The translations under genes were made by a program, and so were the position numbers. A stretch of 56,112 bases of DNA from Secundilactobacillus kimchicus JCM 15530 (GTDB lineage Bacteria; Bacillota; Bacilli; Lactobacillales; Lactobacillaceae), in the NCBI RefSeq assembly GCF_001433995.1, contig NZ_AZCX01000014.1, positions 1 through 56,112 on the forward strand. The letters run 5' to 3'. Shown piece after piece: positions 8,156 through 16,035 of this stretch (position 1 is its first letter; the number at the start of each line of letters is the position of its first letter). The notes under the pieces are model-generated. The model searched no databases. It worked only from the letters and a program-made list of their open reading frames with translations, and was not told the origin of the DNA.

Positions 8156-8995
8156 TTAGTACTGTTTACCAAGTTCATACACCAATTCCGGTTCATTCCC
8201 CGTTCGTTGGTTCTTATTCAAGAGGTCAATCATCCCAATTTCGTCCTCGCTCAAGTCAAAGTCTAACTGGTGATTTTCAATGATGCGACTAGTGGTCTTG
8301 GACTTGGGGATAACGGCCACGCTCTCGGCCAGTTGCCATTTTAAGACCAATTGAGCAACTGAAACAGTGTGGTGGTCCGCCATTTTTTTGAGCATTGGGT
8401 TATTCAACACCACACCACGGCCTAACGGACTCCACGCTTGGGTCACGATATTGTGCGCGGTATCGTAGGCGACCATGGGTTGTTGAGTTAGGAGTGGGTG
8501 CCGTTCAATCTGGTTGACGACGGGCATTTCAGTAGCTTGCGTGGCTAAGAGTTCGAGGTGGGCGATGGTGTAGTTGGAGACCCCAATCGACCGAACTTTA
8601 CCGTCTTTTTTAAGCTGTTCTAGCGCTTGCCAGGTTTCAAAGAAATGCTCGTGAACGGGCCAGTGAACCAGGACGAGGTCCAAATAATCGGTTTTTAACC
8701 GTTTCAATGAATCATCAATGCTATCAATGGCGGGTTGGTAACCCTGACTGAGTTCGGCAATCTTAGAGGTAATGAAGACCTGGTTTCTAGGGATTTGAAG
8801 CCGAATTAAGCTATCCCCTAGTAAGTCTTCATTTCGGTAGAGTTGCGCCGTATCGAACAGGTGGTACCCCGCTTCAAAAGCCGTTTTAATGGCAGCGTCC
8901 ATCTGCTCTTGGGACTCAAGTAAGTAGGTGCCAAATCCCAGTAAGGGCAGTTCGTTTCCGTCAGCGAGTTGAACTGATTGATTAAAAGTTTCCAT
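8156..8995 (-). CDS. aldo/keto reductase
   Basis: NAD(P)H-dependent carbonyl reductase of the AKR superfamily, 279 residues. Visible features are the N-terminal GFGTYLLE, the catalytic DTAQLYRNE block (Asp and Tyr, near residue 48), ITSKI (Lys), LVHWPVHE (His, near 108), RSIGVSNYT near 137 and the cofactor segment VIPKSKTTSRI near 228. It resembles the 2,5-diketo-gluconate/glyoxal reductase type. The start ATG follows GGAGG. It stands alone, convergent with the secreted hydrolase and divergent from the P-type ATPase. Confidence 0.9.
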   Translation of the reverse strand: METFNQSVQLADGNELPLLGFGTYLLESQEQMDAAIKTAFEAGYHLFDTAQLYRNEDLLGDSLIRLQIPRNQVFITSKIAELSQGYQPAIDSIDDSLKRLKTDYLDLVLVHWPVHEHFFETWQALEQLKKDGKVRSIGVSNYTIAHLELLATQATEMPVVNQIERHPLLTQQPMVAYDTAHNIVTQAWSPLGRGVVLNNPMLKKMADHHTVSVAQLVLKWQLAESVAVIPKSKTTSRIIENHQLDFDLSEDEIGMIDLLNKNQRTGNEPELVYELGKQY

Positions 8996-9136
8996 GTTAA
9001 AACCTCCATCTCTGCCTTTCAGTATAGCAAAGATGCGCTGATTTCTTGGAATTTATTTAAAGCCAATCTTTGAAGCCCAGAGTCTTTATCGATTTCGGTA
9101 TAATAGACTTAACAGAACTGCTGGGGAGGCGACAAA

Positions 9137-11476
9137 ATGGCGATGACAAATCCAGAAATCGGGTTAACGCAGCCCGAAGTTGAGAAACGAGTAGCGGCTG
9201 GGCTGCGAAACGAACCTGCGGCGCCGCTGACCCGATCGGTTAAGCAGATTTTTTCTGACAATTTACTGACCTGGTTCAACCTGATAAACATCATTTTAGG
9301 TGTTTTGGTCTTTTTTACGGGCAGTTATAAAAATATGCTGTTTTTGGGTGTTGCGATCATCAACACCGGAATCGGCATTTTCCAAGAGGTACGCTCAAAG
9401 CGACAGGTTGACAAAATGAGCTTGCTGGCCGAAGCAACCTATCACGTATTGCGTGAAAAAACAACGCTTGAAGTGCATCAGGATGCGATTGTGCAAGACG
9501 ACATCCTGTTGATTGGTCGTGGCGATCAGCTCCCAGTTGATGCTGTTGTCGTGGCGACTAGTGGGATTGAAGTGGATGAATCTCAGATTACGGGTGAAGC
9601 CAATCCCATTCAAAAACGGCCAGGCGATTCCCTAACGTCGGGAAGCTTTTTGGTGAGTGGCCGAGCAACGGTTCAGGTCACCCTGGTTGGTGGCGATAGT
9701 TTCATTAATGAGCTATCTAATGAAGCCAAGACGGAGACGACTCGTAGTAGCGAGCTGCTAACTATTATTAATCGGATCATTAAGGTGTTGACCATCGTCA
9801 TAGGACCCCTAGGGGCAATTTTATTTACTGCGCGGTTGCTTCGTGGTGCGGCACTGGACCAGGCCATCTTAAATACGGTAGCTGCTATGGTCGGGATGAT
9901 CCCTGAAGGCTTAGTATTACTGACATCTGTTTCCCTTGCGGTCTCAGCGATGAACCTGTCTCGTCGTCGGGTCCTTGTCAGAGAACTTCCCGCTATCGAA
10001 GGCTTAGCCCGAGTTGATGTGTTGTGTTTGGATAAGACGGGCACAATCACGAGTGGCAAGCTCGTGTTACGCGATATTGTGCCACTGGCTAACCAATCTT
10101 TAGATGATTTACGGCAACTAGTTGGCGGGGTAGCTAACGCCATTAATGATGATAACGAAACGGCAACGGCACTGAAGACCGCCCTACCTAACCCGGCGTG
10201 GTCAGCGACGGCCGTCATTCCCTTTTCCAGCACCCGAAAATGGAGCGGTGCTGAGGTCAATGGGCACCGCTATGCCATTGGAGCACCCGAGTTCATGATG
10301 CCCGCCTTACCAGCACCATTGAAGAAGCAGGTTGAGGCGCTAGCCCACGACGGATTTCGCGTATTGTGCTTGGCTGAAGTGGCGACAATGACTGGTGACG
10401 GGTTAAGTGGCGTCCAGCCCTTGGCGTTGATTAAAATTACGGATGAGTTACGGCCAAATGCCGTGACCACTTTTAACTATTTCGCAAACCAAGACGTGAG
10501 TCTCAAGGTCATTTCTGGTGATAATCCGACGACGGTTTCTAATATCGCAGGTCAGGCCGGGATTGCCCATGCCGACCGATTTATCGATATGAGTTCGTTG
10601 GGCGACACCATCGACTATGACGACTTGGTGGCGCGTTACACGGTCTTTGGTCGCGTAACGCCACCACAAAAGAAGCAGTTGGTGATGGCTTGGCAGCGAG
10701 CAGGTCATACAGTGGCAATGACGGGTGACGGGGTTAATGATATCTTAGCGCTCCGTCAAGCTGATTGTGGTATCGCAATGGCTAGTGGAAGTGAAGCCGC
10801 CAAGAGCATTGCGGACTTTGTTTTGATTAACTCCAACTTTGATGCCATGTTGAACGTGTTAAATGAGGGGCGTCGCGTGATTAATAACATCGAACGGGTC
10901 GCTGCACTGTATTTGATTAAAACGATGTATTCCGTTGCCCTCAGTCTCATCTTTATCTTTATGGTGAGTGGCTATCCGTTTCAACCAATTCAACTCACAC
11001 CAATTTCAACGCTGACCGTTGGGATTCCGACGTTCTTCTTAGCCCTTGAACCGAATTACCAGCGCATTACTGGTCGGTTTATGAAACAGGTCATGGTCGT
11101 CGCGGTTCCGGCTGCCACTTGTATTGTGAGCTATATTTTGCTGATTTTCCTAATAGGTGGCGTTCAGTTCCACCTGTCGTATGCTCAGACGTCCACGTTG
11201 AGTGTGATGCTGACTGGGGCGGTCTGCTTAGTGGCACTTTTGATGGTGGCACGGCCGTTGAACCGGCTGAAAATTGGCTTGGTAGGGTTGATGGCCGTCG
11301 CCTTCGTGTTGGTTTTCGTCATGTTTAACCACTTATTTTCGCTTGTTTCAGTCTTCGACTGGCAACTGGCGTTCTACTATGTGCCGCTATTGATTTCAGT
11401 TTATCCGGTTTACCTGTTAGTCCAAGAAGTCTTAGGGAAGGGGATTTTCAGCAAAATTCGGTGGAAGCGGGACTAG
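9137..11476 (+). CDS. cation-translocating P-type ATPase, probable Ca2+ transporter (CtpE-like)
   Basis: Membrane ATPase of 779 residues. It has an N-terminal cytosolic arm, two transmembrane helices near 45-85, the actuator motif TGEANPI near 152, M4 with PEGLVLLTS near 254, the phosphorylated Asp in DKTGTITSGK near 298, the ATP-binding domain, the hinge MTGDGVNDILAL near 525 and about six C-terminal helices. The PEGL M4 motif and short length resemble CtpE-type calcium pumps, but metal specificity is inferred. There are no CPx or HMA metal motifs, which argues against a copper or cadmium pump. GGGGAGG lies seven bases before the ATG. Divergent from the reductase; TATAAT at 9099-9104. Confidence 0.88.
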   Translation: MAMTNPEIGLTQPEVEKRVAAGLRNEPAAPLTRSVKQIFSDNLLTWFNLINIILGVLVFFTGSYKNMLFLGVAIINTGIGIFQEVRSKRQVDKMSLLAEATYHVLREKTTLEVHQDAIVQDDILLIGRGDQLPVDAVVVATSGIEVDESQITGEANPIQKRPGDSLTSGSFLVSGRATVQVTLVGGDSFINELSNEAKTETTRSSELLTIINRIIKVLTIVIGPLGAILFTARLLRGAALDQAILNTVAAMVGMIPEGLVLLTSVSLAVSAMNLSRRRVLVRELPAIEGLARVDVLCLDKTGTITSGKLVLRDIVPLANQSLDDLRQLVGGVANAINDDNETATALKTALPNPAWSATAVIPFSSTRKWSGAEVNGHRYAIGAPEFMMPALPAPLKKQVEALAHDGFRVLCLAEVATMTGDGLSGVQPLALIKITDELRPNAVTTFNYFANQDVSLKVISGDNPTTVSNIAGQAGIAHADRFIDMSSLGDTIDYDDLVARYTVFGRVTPPQKKQLVMAWQRAGHTVAMTGDGVNDILALRQADCGIAMASGSEAAKSIADFVLINSNFDAMLNVLNEGRRVINNIERVAALYLIKTMYSVALSLIFIFMVSGYPFQPIQLTPISTLTVGIPTFFLALEPNYQRITGRFMKQVMVVAVPAATCIVSYILLIFLIGGVQFHLSYAQTSTLSVMLTGAVCLVALLMVARPLNRLKIGLVGLMAVAFVLVFVMFNHLFSLVSVFDWQLAFYYVPLLISVYPVYLLVQEVLGKGIFSKIRWKRD

Positions 11477-11519
11477 CCATCTTATTTTCATAACTAGCTA
11501 AAATTAATTTAGATGCAGT

Positions 11520-11553
11520 TATCTAGTTTTATACACTAGATATCGTGTATAAT
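11520..11553 (+). promoter_or_regulatory. overlapping palindromes at the promoter of the DUF1836 gene
   Basis: TATCTAGT (11520-11527) and ACTAGATA (11535-11542) form a perfect inverted repeat with a 7-base spacer. TATACAC (11530-11536) and GTGTATA (11545-11551) form a second perfect one that overlaps it. The second runs into a TATAAT at 11548-11553. Related ACTAGCT words flank the site near 11492 and 11560. This is consistent with repressor binding over the -10 box. Confidence 0.6.
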
Positions 11554-11582
11554 AGAGTTACTAGCTAGAAGGAGGAATTAGC

Positions 11583-12113
11583 ATGGCCGATTTTGATCAG
11601 TACCACCGATGGGAGAGTCAGATTCGAAAGATTAAGTTGCCGCACTGGGATGAGTTACCGAAGTTCGACCTCTACGTCGATCAGGTTGTCGCATTTGTTA
11701 ATGACACGCTGGGGCCGTTGGGAGTTGACCTCATGACTCGGCCGATGGTTAATAACTACGTAAAGCAACAGGTTGTGTTATCGCCGGTGCAAAAGAAGTA
11801 CCAAACGATGCACTTGGTTGACTTGCTACTGATAGGGTTGTTTAAACCATTATTTTCACTCGAGACGATTCGTAGTGGGATTGATCAGATTACGGTCGGC
11901 GATTTCCCTAAGCAGGCTTATGATAACTTTATTGATACGTTGAACCGGGCGCTCGCCCACATGGGCCAGGAAGACAAAGAGGTTCAGCCTGAACCGAAAA
12001 CGCTGAACGAAAAGCTGATGCAGGTAGCGGTTGAGGCGATTATTAGCCGGATTCAATCGGAGCGGCTGTTAACGATGATGCAAAAGCCCGTCCGGAAAGT
12101 CAAAAAACTATAG
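11583..12113 (+). CDS. DUF1836 domain protein, probable transcriptional regulator (YkrK-like)
   Basis: The 176-residue soluble protein has the DUF1836 signature LPHWDELPKFDLYVDQVVAFVN near residue 19, then helical segments LSPVQKKYQTMHLVDLLLIG and LFSLETIRSGID, which resemble a winged-helix arrangement. Bacillus YkrK of this family is known to act as a repressor, so DNA binding is inferred from the family. GGAGG lies seven bases before the ATG. It is monocistronic with its own terminator, and its promoter carries overlapping palindromes, which suggests autoregulation. Confidence 0.8.
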   Translation: MADFDQYHRWESQIRKIKLPHWDELPKFDLYVDQVVAFVNDTLGPLGVDLMTRPMVNNYVKQQVVLSPVQKKYQTMHLVDLLLIGLFKPLFSLETIRSGIDQITVGDFPKQAYDNFIDTLNRALAHMGQEDKEVQPEPKTLNEKLMQVAVEAIISRIQSERLLTMMQKPVRKVKKL

Positions 12114-12123
12114 TAGAAACACA

Positions 12124-12156
12124 GCGCACTAGACGATAATTCTGGTGCGCTTTTTT
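12124..12156 (+). terminator. terminator after the DUF1836 gene
   Basis: Stem GCGCACTAGA / TCTGGTGCGC with a 7-base loop and six T. Confidence 0.9.
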
Positions 12157-12228
12157 GGTTCTGAAAATAAACCCGGCGTTTTTGTGAAAATGAACAAGCT
12201 AATAGTAAGAACATTCACAAGACGATAA

Positions 12229-12280
12229 ATAAAGCGCTTACATAACAAGTGAATTTTTGTAACCAATGAAAACGCTGTCG
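12229..12280. promoter_or_regulatory. two cre-like sites upstream of adhE
   Basis: The reverse strand of 12229-12242 reads TGTAAGCGCTTTAT, 13 of 14 positions of the CcpA cre consensus. A second, TGAAAACGCTGTCG (12267-12280), matches 12 of 14. Both lie upstream of the -35 box, so carbon-catabolite control of adhE is likely. The rest of the 12157-12410 gap holds the promoter, a Rex site and the leader. Confidence 0.6.
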
Positions 12281-12332
12281 CAACAGTGGTTAAACCGTCA
12301 GAAAATATATTGAGAAAAATTGAGCAAAACTA

Positions 12333-12363
12333 TTTACATTTCAAAAAAGCGTGTTATTATAAT
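12333..12363 (+). promoter_or_regulatory. adhE promoter
   Basis: The -35 is TTTACA (12333-12338). The -10 is TATTAT (12355-12360, 16-base spacing), overlapping a TATAAT at 12358-12363. It sits between the cre-like sites and the Rex-like operator. Confidence 0.65.
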
Positions 12364-12365
12364 AA

Positions 12366-12383
12366 ATGTGAAATGATTAACAA
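12366..12383. promoter_or_regulatory. Rex-type redox operator in front of adhE
   Basis: ATGTGAAATGATTAACAA matches the Rex consensus TTGTGAAATAATTCACAA at 15 of 18 positions. It lies immediately after the -10 box, where a repressor would block transcription. AdhE is a classic Rex (NADH-sensing) target, so this fits NADH-dependent derepression. Confidence 0.7.
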
Positions 12384-12410
12384 GGATATTTTCATTACGG
12401 AGGTCATACG

Positions 12411-15032
12411 ATGCTTAAAGAAAATACTAACCAACCAAAAGCAAAAAACGTTAAAGATAACGAAACCCCAGAACAAATGATTAACCGGCTTGTTGATAAG
12501 GCCCATGACGCCCTTTGTGCCATGGATGATTTTGACCAAGAAAAAGTGGACCACATTGTTCACCAGATGGCAATGGCTGGTCTCGATAACCACATGATGT
12601 TAGCTAAGCTGGCTTACGAAGAAACCGGCCGTGGCGTAGTTGAAGACAAAGCAATTAAAAACATGTTTGCCACTGAGGAAATCTGGAACAGCATCAAAGA
12701 CGATAAGACCGTTGGGATCATTAATGACGATCACGAACGTCAACTGATTACGGTTGCTGAACCACTGGGAATCATCGCTGGTGTCACACCAGTGACGAAC
12801 CCAACATCAACCACGTTGTTCAAGTCATTGATTGCAGTTAAGACCCGGAACCCGATTATTTTCGCCTTCCACCCTCAAGCTCAAAAGTCATCTGCTGAGG
12901 CTGCCCGTGTCGTTCGCGACGCTGCCATCGCAGCTGGCGCTCCTGAAGGTGTAATCCAATGGATTGAAACGCCATCATTGGAAGCCACAACGGCTTTGAT
13001 GAATAATGACCGCGTTGCCTCAGTATTAGCCACTGGTGGCCCTGGCATGGTCAAGGCTGCCTACTCAACCGGTAAGCCAGCCTTAGGGGTTGGTCCTGGT
13101 AACGGCCCAGCTTACATTGAAAAGACGGCTAAGATCAAACGGGCTGTGAACGATATTGTGTTATCTAAGACTTTTGATAACGGGATGGTTTGTGCTTCCG
13201 AAAACAGTGCCATCATCGATGCTGATATTTACAACGACGTTAAAAAAGAAATGCAAGCGCGGAAAGTGTTCTTCATTAAGAAGAGCGATCAAAAAGCGTT
13301 GGCGGATGCAATGTATGATCCAAAGCGTGGCGGCGTTAAAGGCCCAATCGCTGGGATGAGCGCAATCAACATCGCTAAGTTAGCGGGACTTGATGTGCCA
13401 GCTGATACCAAGGTTTTGGCAGCGGAATTAGACGTTGTTGGTCCAGAAAACTGGCTTTCAGCTGAAAAGCTCTGCCCGGTATTGTCTGTTTACAAGTCCA
13501 AGGATCACGCGGACGCTTTCCGGATTGCTAACGACTTGTTACACTTCGGTGGCCTCGGTCACACGGCCTCAATCCACACGATGGATGACGAGTTGGCTAC
13601 TGAATTCGGTATCAAGATGAAGGCCAGCCGGGTATTGGTTAATACCCCATCTGCTGTCGGTGGGATTGGTAACATCTACAACGAAATGGTCCCATCACTT
13701 ACCTTGGGGACTGGTTCATGGGGTAAAAACTCTGTGTCCCACAACGTCTCATCATTTGACTTACTGAACATCAAGACTATCGCAAAGCGGCGGAATAATA
13801 TGCAATGGATTAAGCTTCCTCGAGTATACTTTGAAAAGACATCAGTTCGTTACCTCGACTCGATGCCAGGCATCGAACGGGTCTTCATCGTGGCCAGTCC
13901 TGCCATGATTTCTCACGGTTACGTTGACAAGGTTTTAGGCGAACTCAAGCGTCGTCCTAACGAAATTGAATACCAACTCTTCTCCGTGACTGAATCTGAT
14001 CCAACCACGGATACAGTTGAAAAAGGGACCCAACAAATGGTTAACTTCCAACCTGATACGATTATCGCGTTGGGCGGTGGGTCACCAATGGATGCCGCTA
14101 AGGGGATGTGGTTGTTCTACGAACATCCAGATGCAAGCTTCTTCGGCGCAAAGCAGAAGTTCTTGGATATCCGGAAGCGGACTTACAAGCTCGACAAGCC
14201 AAATAAAGCACAATTCGTTGCCATTCCAACTACTTCAGGGACTGGTTCAGAAGTCACACCATTTGCCGTGATTACTGACTCTAAGACTCATGTGAAGTAC
14301 CCGTTGGCCGACTACGCCTTGACGCCAGACGTTGCCATCGTGGACTCTCAGTTTGTTGAAACGGTACCAGCTAAGACCGTTGCCTACTCTGGATTGGACA
14401 CCTTGACTCACGCCATGGAATCGTTTGTCGCAAACATGGCCTCAGACTACACGCGCCCATTATCACTACAAGCCATCAAGTTAGTCTTCGATAACCTGAC
14501 TGCTTCTTACAACGGTGACATCCAAGCTCGTGAAGAGATGCATAACGCGGCTACTTTAGCCGGAATGGCCTTTGCCAATGCGTTCTTAGGGGTTGACCAC
14601 TCAATTGCCCACAAACTAGGCGGCGAATTCGGCCTCCCTCATGGCTTAGCAATTGCGATTACCTTGCCACACGTTATTCGCTACAACTTCAAGGAACCAA
14701 TGAAGTTAACCATGTGGCCTAAGTACGAATACTTCCGGGCTGATGAAGACTATGCTCAAATTGCTCGTTACATTGGGTTGACTGGTAAGAACAATGAAGA
14801 GCTAAAGGAAGCCTTGGTTCAAAAAGTGATCGAATTAGCCCACTCAGTTGGCGTAACTTTGAGTTTGAAGGCTAACGGTGTTGATAAGAAGCACTTTGAC
14901 GAAACCGTTGATCACTTAGCTGAATTAGCTTACGAAGACCAATGCACGACTGCTAATCCAAAGGAACCATTGATTGGTGAATTACGTCAAATCATGATTG
15001 ATGAATATGACGGTAAGGGCGTTGAAAAGTAA
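12411..15032 (+). CDS. adhE: bifunctional acetaldehyde-CoA/alcohol dehydrogenase AdhE
   Basis: Reduces acetyl-CoA to ethanol via acetaldehyde, reoxidising two NADH. This is the electron sink that pairs with the phosphoketolase pathway in heterofermentative lactobacilli. In the 873 residues, the N-terminal aldehyde dehydrogenase half has its catalytic Cys in FDNGMVCASENS near 260 and the NAD loop GPGNGPAYIEK near 236. The C-terminal iron-dependent alcohol dehydrogenase half shows GGGSPMDAAKGMW near 555, TSGTGSEVTPFAV near 605 and the metal ligands in HSIAHKLGGEFGLPHG near 726-740. GGAGG lies eight bases before the ATG. It is monocistronic with Rex and cre sites, so fully respected fermentative control is likely. 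Confidence 0.97.
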   Translation: MLKENTNQPKAKNVKDNETPEQMINRLVDKAHDALCAMDDFDQEKVDHIVHQMAMAGLDNHMMLAKLAYEETGRGVVEDKAIKNMFATEEIWNSIKDDKTVGIINDDHERQLITVAEPLGIIAGVTPVTNPTSTTLFKSLIAVKTRNPIIFAFHPQAQKSSAEAARVVRDAAIAAGAPEGVIQWIETPSLEATTALMNNDRVASVLATGGPGMVKAAYSTGKPALGVGPGNGPAYIEKTAKIKRAVNDIVLSKTFDNGMVCASENSAIIDADIYNDVKKEMQARKVFFIKKSDQKALADAMYDPKRGGVKGPIAGMSAINIAKLAGLDVPADTKVLAAELDVVGPENWLSAEKLCPVLSVYKSKDHADAFRIANDLLHFGGLGHTASIHTMDDELATEFGIKMKASRVLVNTPSAVGGIGNIYNEMVPSLTLGTGSWGKNSVSHNVSSFDLLNIKTIAKRRNNMQWIKLPRVYFEKTSVRYLDSMPGIERVFIVASPAMISHGYVDKVLGELKRRPNEIEYQLFSVTESDPTTDTVEKGTQQMVNFQPDTIIALGGGSPMDAAKGMWLFYEHPDASFFGAKQKFLDIRKRTYKLDKPNKAQFVAIPTTSGTGSEVTPFAVITDSKTHVKYPLADYALTPDVAIVDSQFVETVPAKTVAYSGLDTLTHAMESFVANMASDYTRPLSLQAIKLVFDNLTASYNGDIQAREEMHNAATLAGMAFANAFLGVDHSIAHKLGGEFGLPHGLAIAITLPHVIRYNFKEPMKLTMWPKYEYFRADEDYAQIARYIGLTGKNNEELKEALVQKVIELAHSVGVTLSLKANGVDKKHFDETVDHLAELAYEDQCTTANPKEPLIGELRQIMIDEYDGKGVEK

Positions 15033-15069
15033 CCCGTCCACAGCTCATGTTTCAAAAAATGCACGATGC

Positions 15070-15165
15070 CGGTTAGACCGTTGAAAGTAACTGAGACAGG
15101 CGGAAACTCTAGGTTTTGAGTTTTTGCCTGTTTCGCTTATACGACTTCAGTTCGTATAGCACGAC
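15070..15165. repeat. divergent member of the hairpin repeat family downstream of adhE
   Basis: It contains CGGTTAGACCG (15070-15080), identical to the small hairpin of the 125-bp repeat. A two-part stem follows: ACAGGC/GCCTGT (15096-15101 with 15126-15131) enclosing AAACTC/GAGTTT (15104-15109 with 15118-15123). Next is a TATACGA/TCGTATA hairpin (15138-15158), and the element ends in TAGCACG. The order matches the menF and lplA elements while the sequence differs. It may also act as the adhE terminator. Confidence 0.6.
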
Positions 15166-15191
15166 CCATGTCCACTGAACTTAGTGACCAA

Positions 15192-15375
15192 AATGATGCC
15201 AAGCAAGATGACGGGCCCCGTTTTCGTTCTTGTTTGATCCTAGCGCTGGGGAGCAATTAGGAAAGTAATGAGAATGGGGCCCGTATCATTGGGGTAGGCG
15301 TCGTGATGAAGTGCGAATGACGCCTTGGAGAAACAAGAACGATGCTTTCATTAAGTGCACCGTTCTTGTTTTTTT
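15192..15375 (+). ncRNA. structured region with alternative pairing and a terminator, downstream of adhE
   Basis: Stem 1 pairs ACGGGCCCC (15211-15219) with GGGGCCCGT (15276-15284). Stem 2 pairs AGGCGTC (15296-15302) with GACGCCT (15319-15325). A terminator pairs AAACAAGAACG (15331-15341) with CGTTCTTGTTT (15361-15371), followed by more T. The same 11 bases CGTTCTTGTTT occur earlier at 15225-15235 and could instead pair with 15331-15341, which would undo both stem 1 and the terminator. No convincing promoter was seen directly upstream, so it may be adhE 3' UTR, a processed small RNA or an attenuator. It resembles no riboswitch class I recognise. Confidence 0.5.
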
Positions 15376-15405
15376 GCATTTTTTTCAAAAAGAGGTATGT
15401 GTAAT

Positions 15406-15436
15406 GTGACACAAATTCTTGAAGATGTGATATACT
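15406..15436 (+). promoter_or_regulatory. promoter of the small unknown gene at 15.49 kb
   Basis: TATACT (15431-15436) is preceded by TGATA-like bases and, about 18 bases upstream, by TGACAC (15407-15412). A similar GTGATAGACTGATA stretch precedes the second lplA gene. Confidence 0.45.
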
Positions 15437-15487
15437 GATAACAGATTAGAAAACGGTTACAAATCAAACAGAACGGTGGTTCTGAAC

Positions 15488-15814
15488 ATGACGAACAGTA
15501 TGTACTTATTGACGCCTGAGGATAAAAACTTCATCTCCCATGTCGTTCGCAACTATCAAACGTTTCATCTATGGGTCAGTGGTACTGATCATCCTCAAGA
15601 CTTTGATTTGAACAAAGCCCGCTTAACATCGGCTGAATATATGCTTTCGACTATGGCGCGAGCCCATGGAATCCAGTTAGAGGCGCCTAAGCAATTGGCC
15701 AGAATTCTGGCGAATGGCAGCTTGGCCGCTGAATCGGCCCAATCCATTAATATTTTGGCCGTAGTCAAGGAACTGGCTGACCTCCTGGATGGGTATGCGG
15801 CCCAGTTATCATAA
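15488..15814 (+). CDS. hypothetical protein, 108 residues
   Basis: A small soluble protein with no signal peptide or membrane segment and no family I recognise. It is predicted mostly helical, with hydrophobic heptads in LAAESAQSINILAVVKELADLL near the C-terminus. I chose ATG 15488, preceded by a weak GGTGG; an in-frame GTG at 15476 and an ATG at 15500 are alternatives. It has its own promoter and is followed by two hairpins, the second a terminator, so it is probably monocistronic. Confidence 0.65.
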   Translation: MTNSMYLLTPEDKNFISHVVRNYQTFHLWVSGTDHPQDFDLNKARLTSAEYMLSTMARAHGIQLEAPKQLARILANGSLAAESAQSINILAVVKELADLLDGYAAQLS

Positions 15815-15848
15815 AATTTCACATTTATTTCAACAACCTGTCATGGTT

Positions 15849-15935
15849 TTGTCACACTAAATTTGGTATTATTATGGTAGTCACATGACGAATGTGACTC
15901 ATTAAGCAGCGCCTCACTTCGGTGGGGCGCTTTTT
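15849..15935 (+). terminator. promoter-like boxes, inverted repeat and terminator between two unknown genes
   Basis: The terminator is AGCGCCTCAC / GTGGGGCGCT with a TTCG loop and five T (15908-15935). Just before it is a perfect inverted repeat, AGTCACAT-GACGA-ATGTGACT (15879-15899). Before that are TTGTCA (15849-15854) and TATTAT (15870-15875), which would start transcription about at the inverted repeat. It may simply terminate the upstream gene, or be an attenuated leader for the membrane protein at 16036. Confidence 0.6.
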
Positions 15936-16035
15936 AGTGGTTTCGTCTACGACCTGGTCGTTCCTCTCGTCTGGTGTCGCACTCTTTAGTACGGTATACT
16001 TAACTCAAGTTACGCGAATTGAAAGGGGTACCGCC

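Noticed and set aside
12179-12196. Second Rex site upstream of the adhE promoter
   Set aside because: TTTGTGAAAATGAACAAG resembles the consensus, but the half-sites are two bases too close.
15922-16035. Upstream extension of the 613-residue membrane protein
   Set aside because: It starts within a terminator hairpin, whereas ATG 16036 has AAAGGGG at proper spacing.
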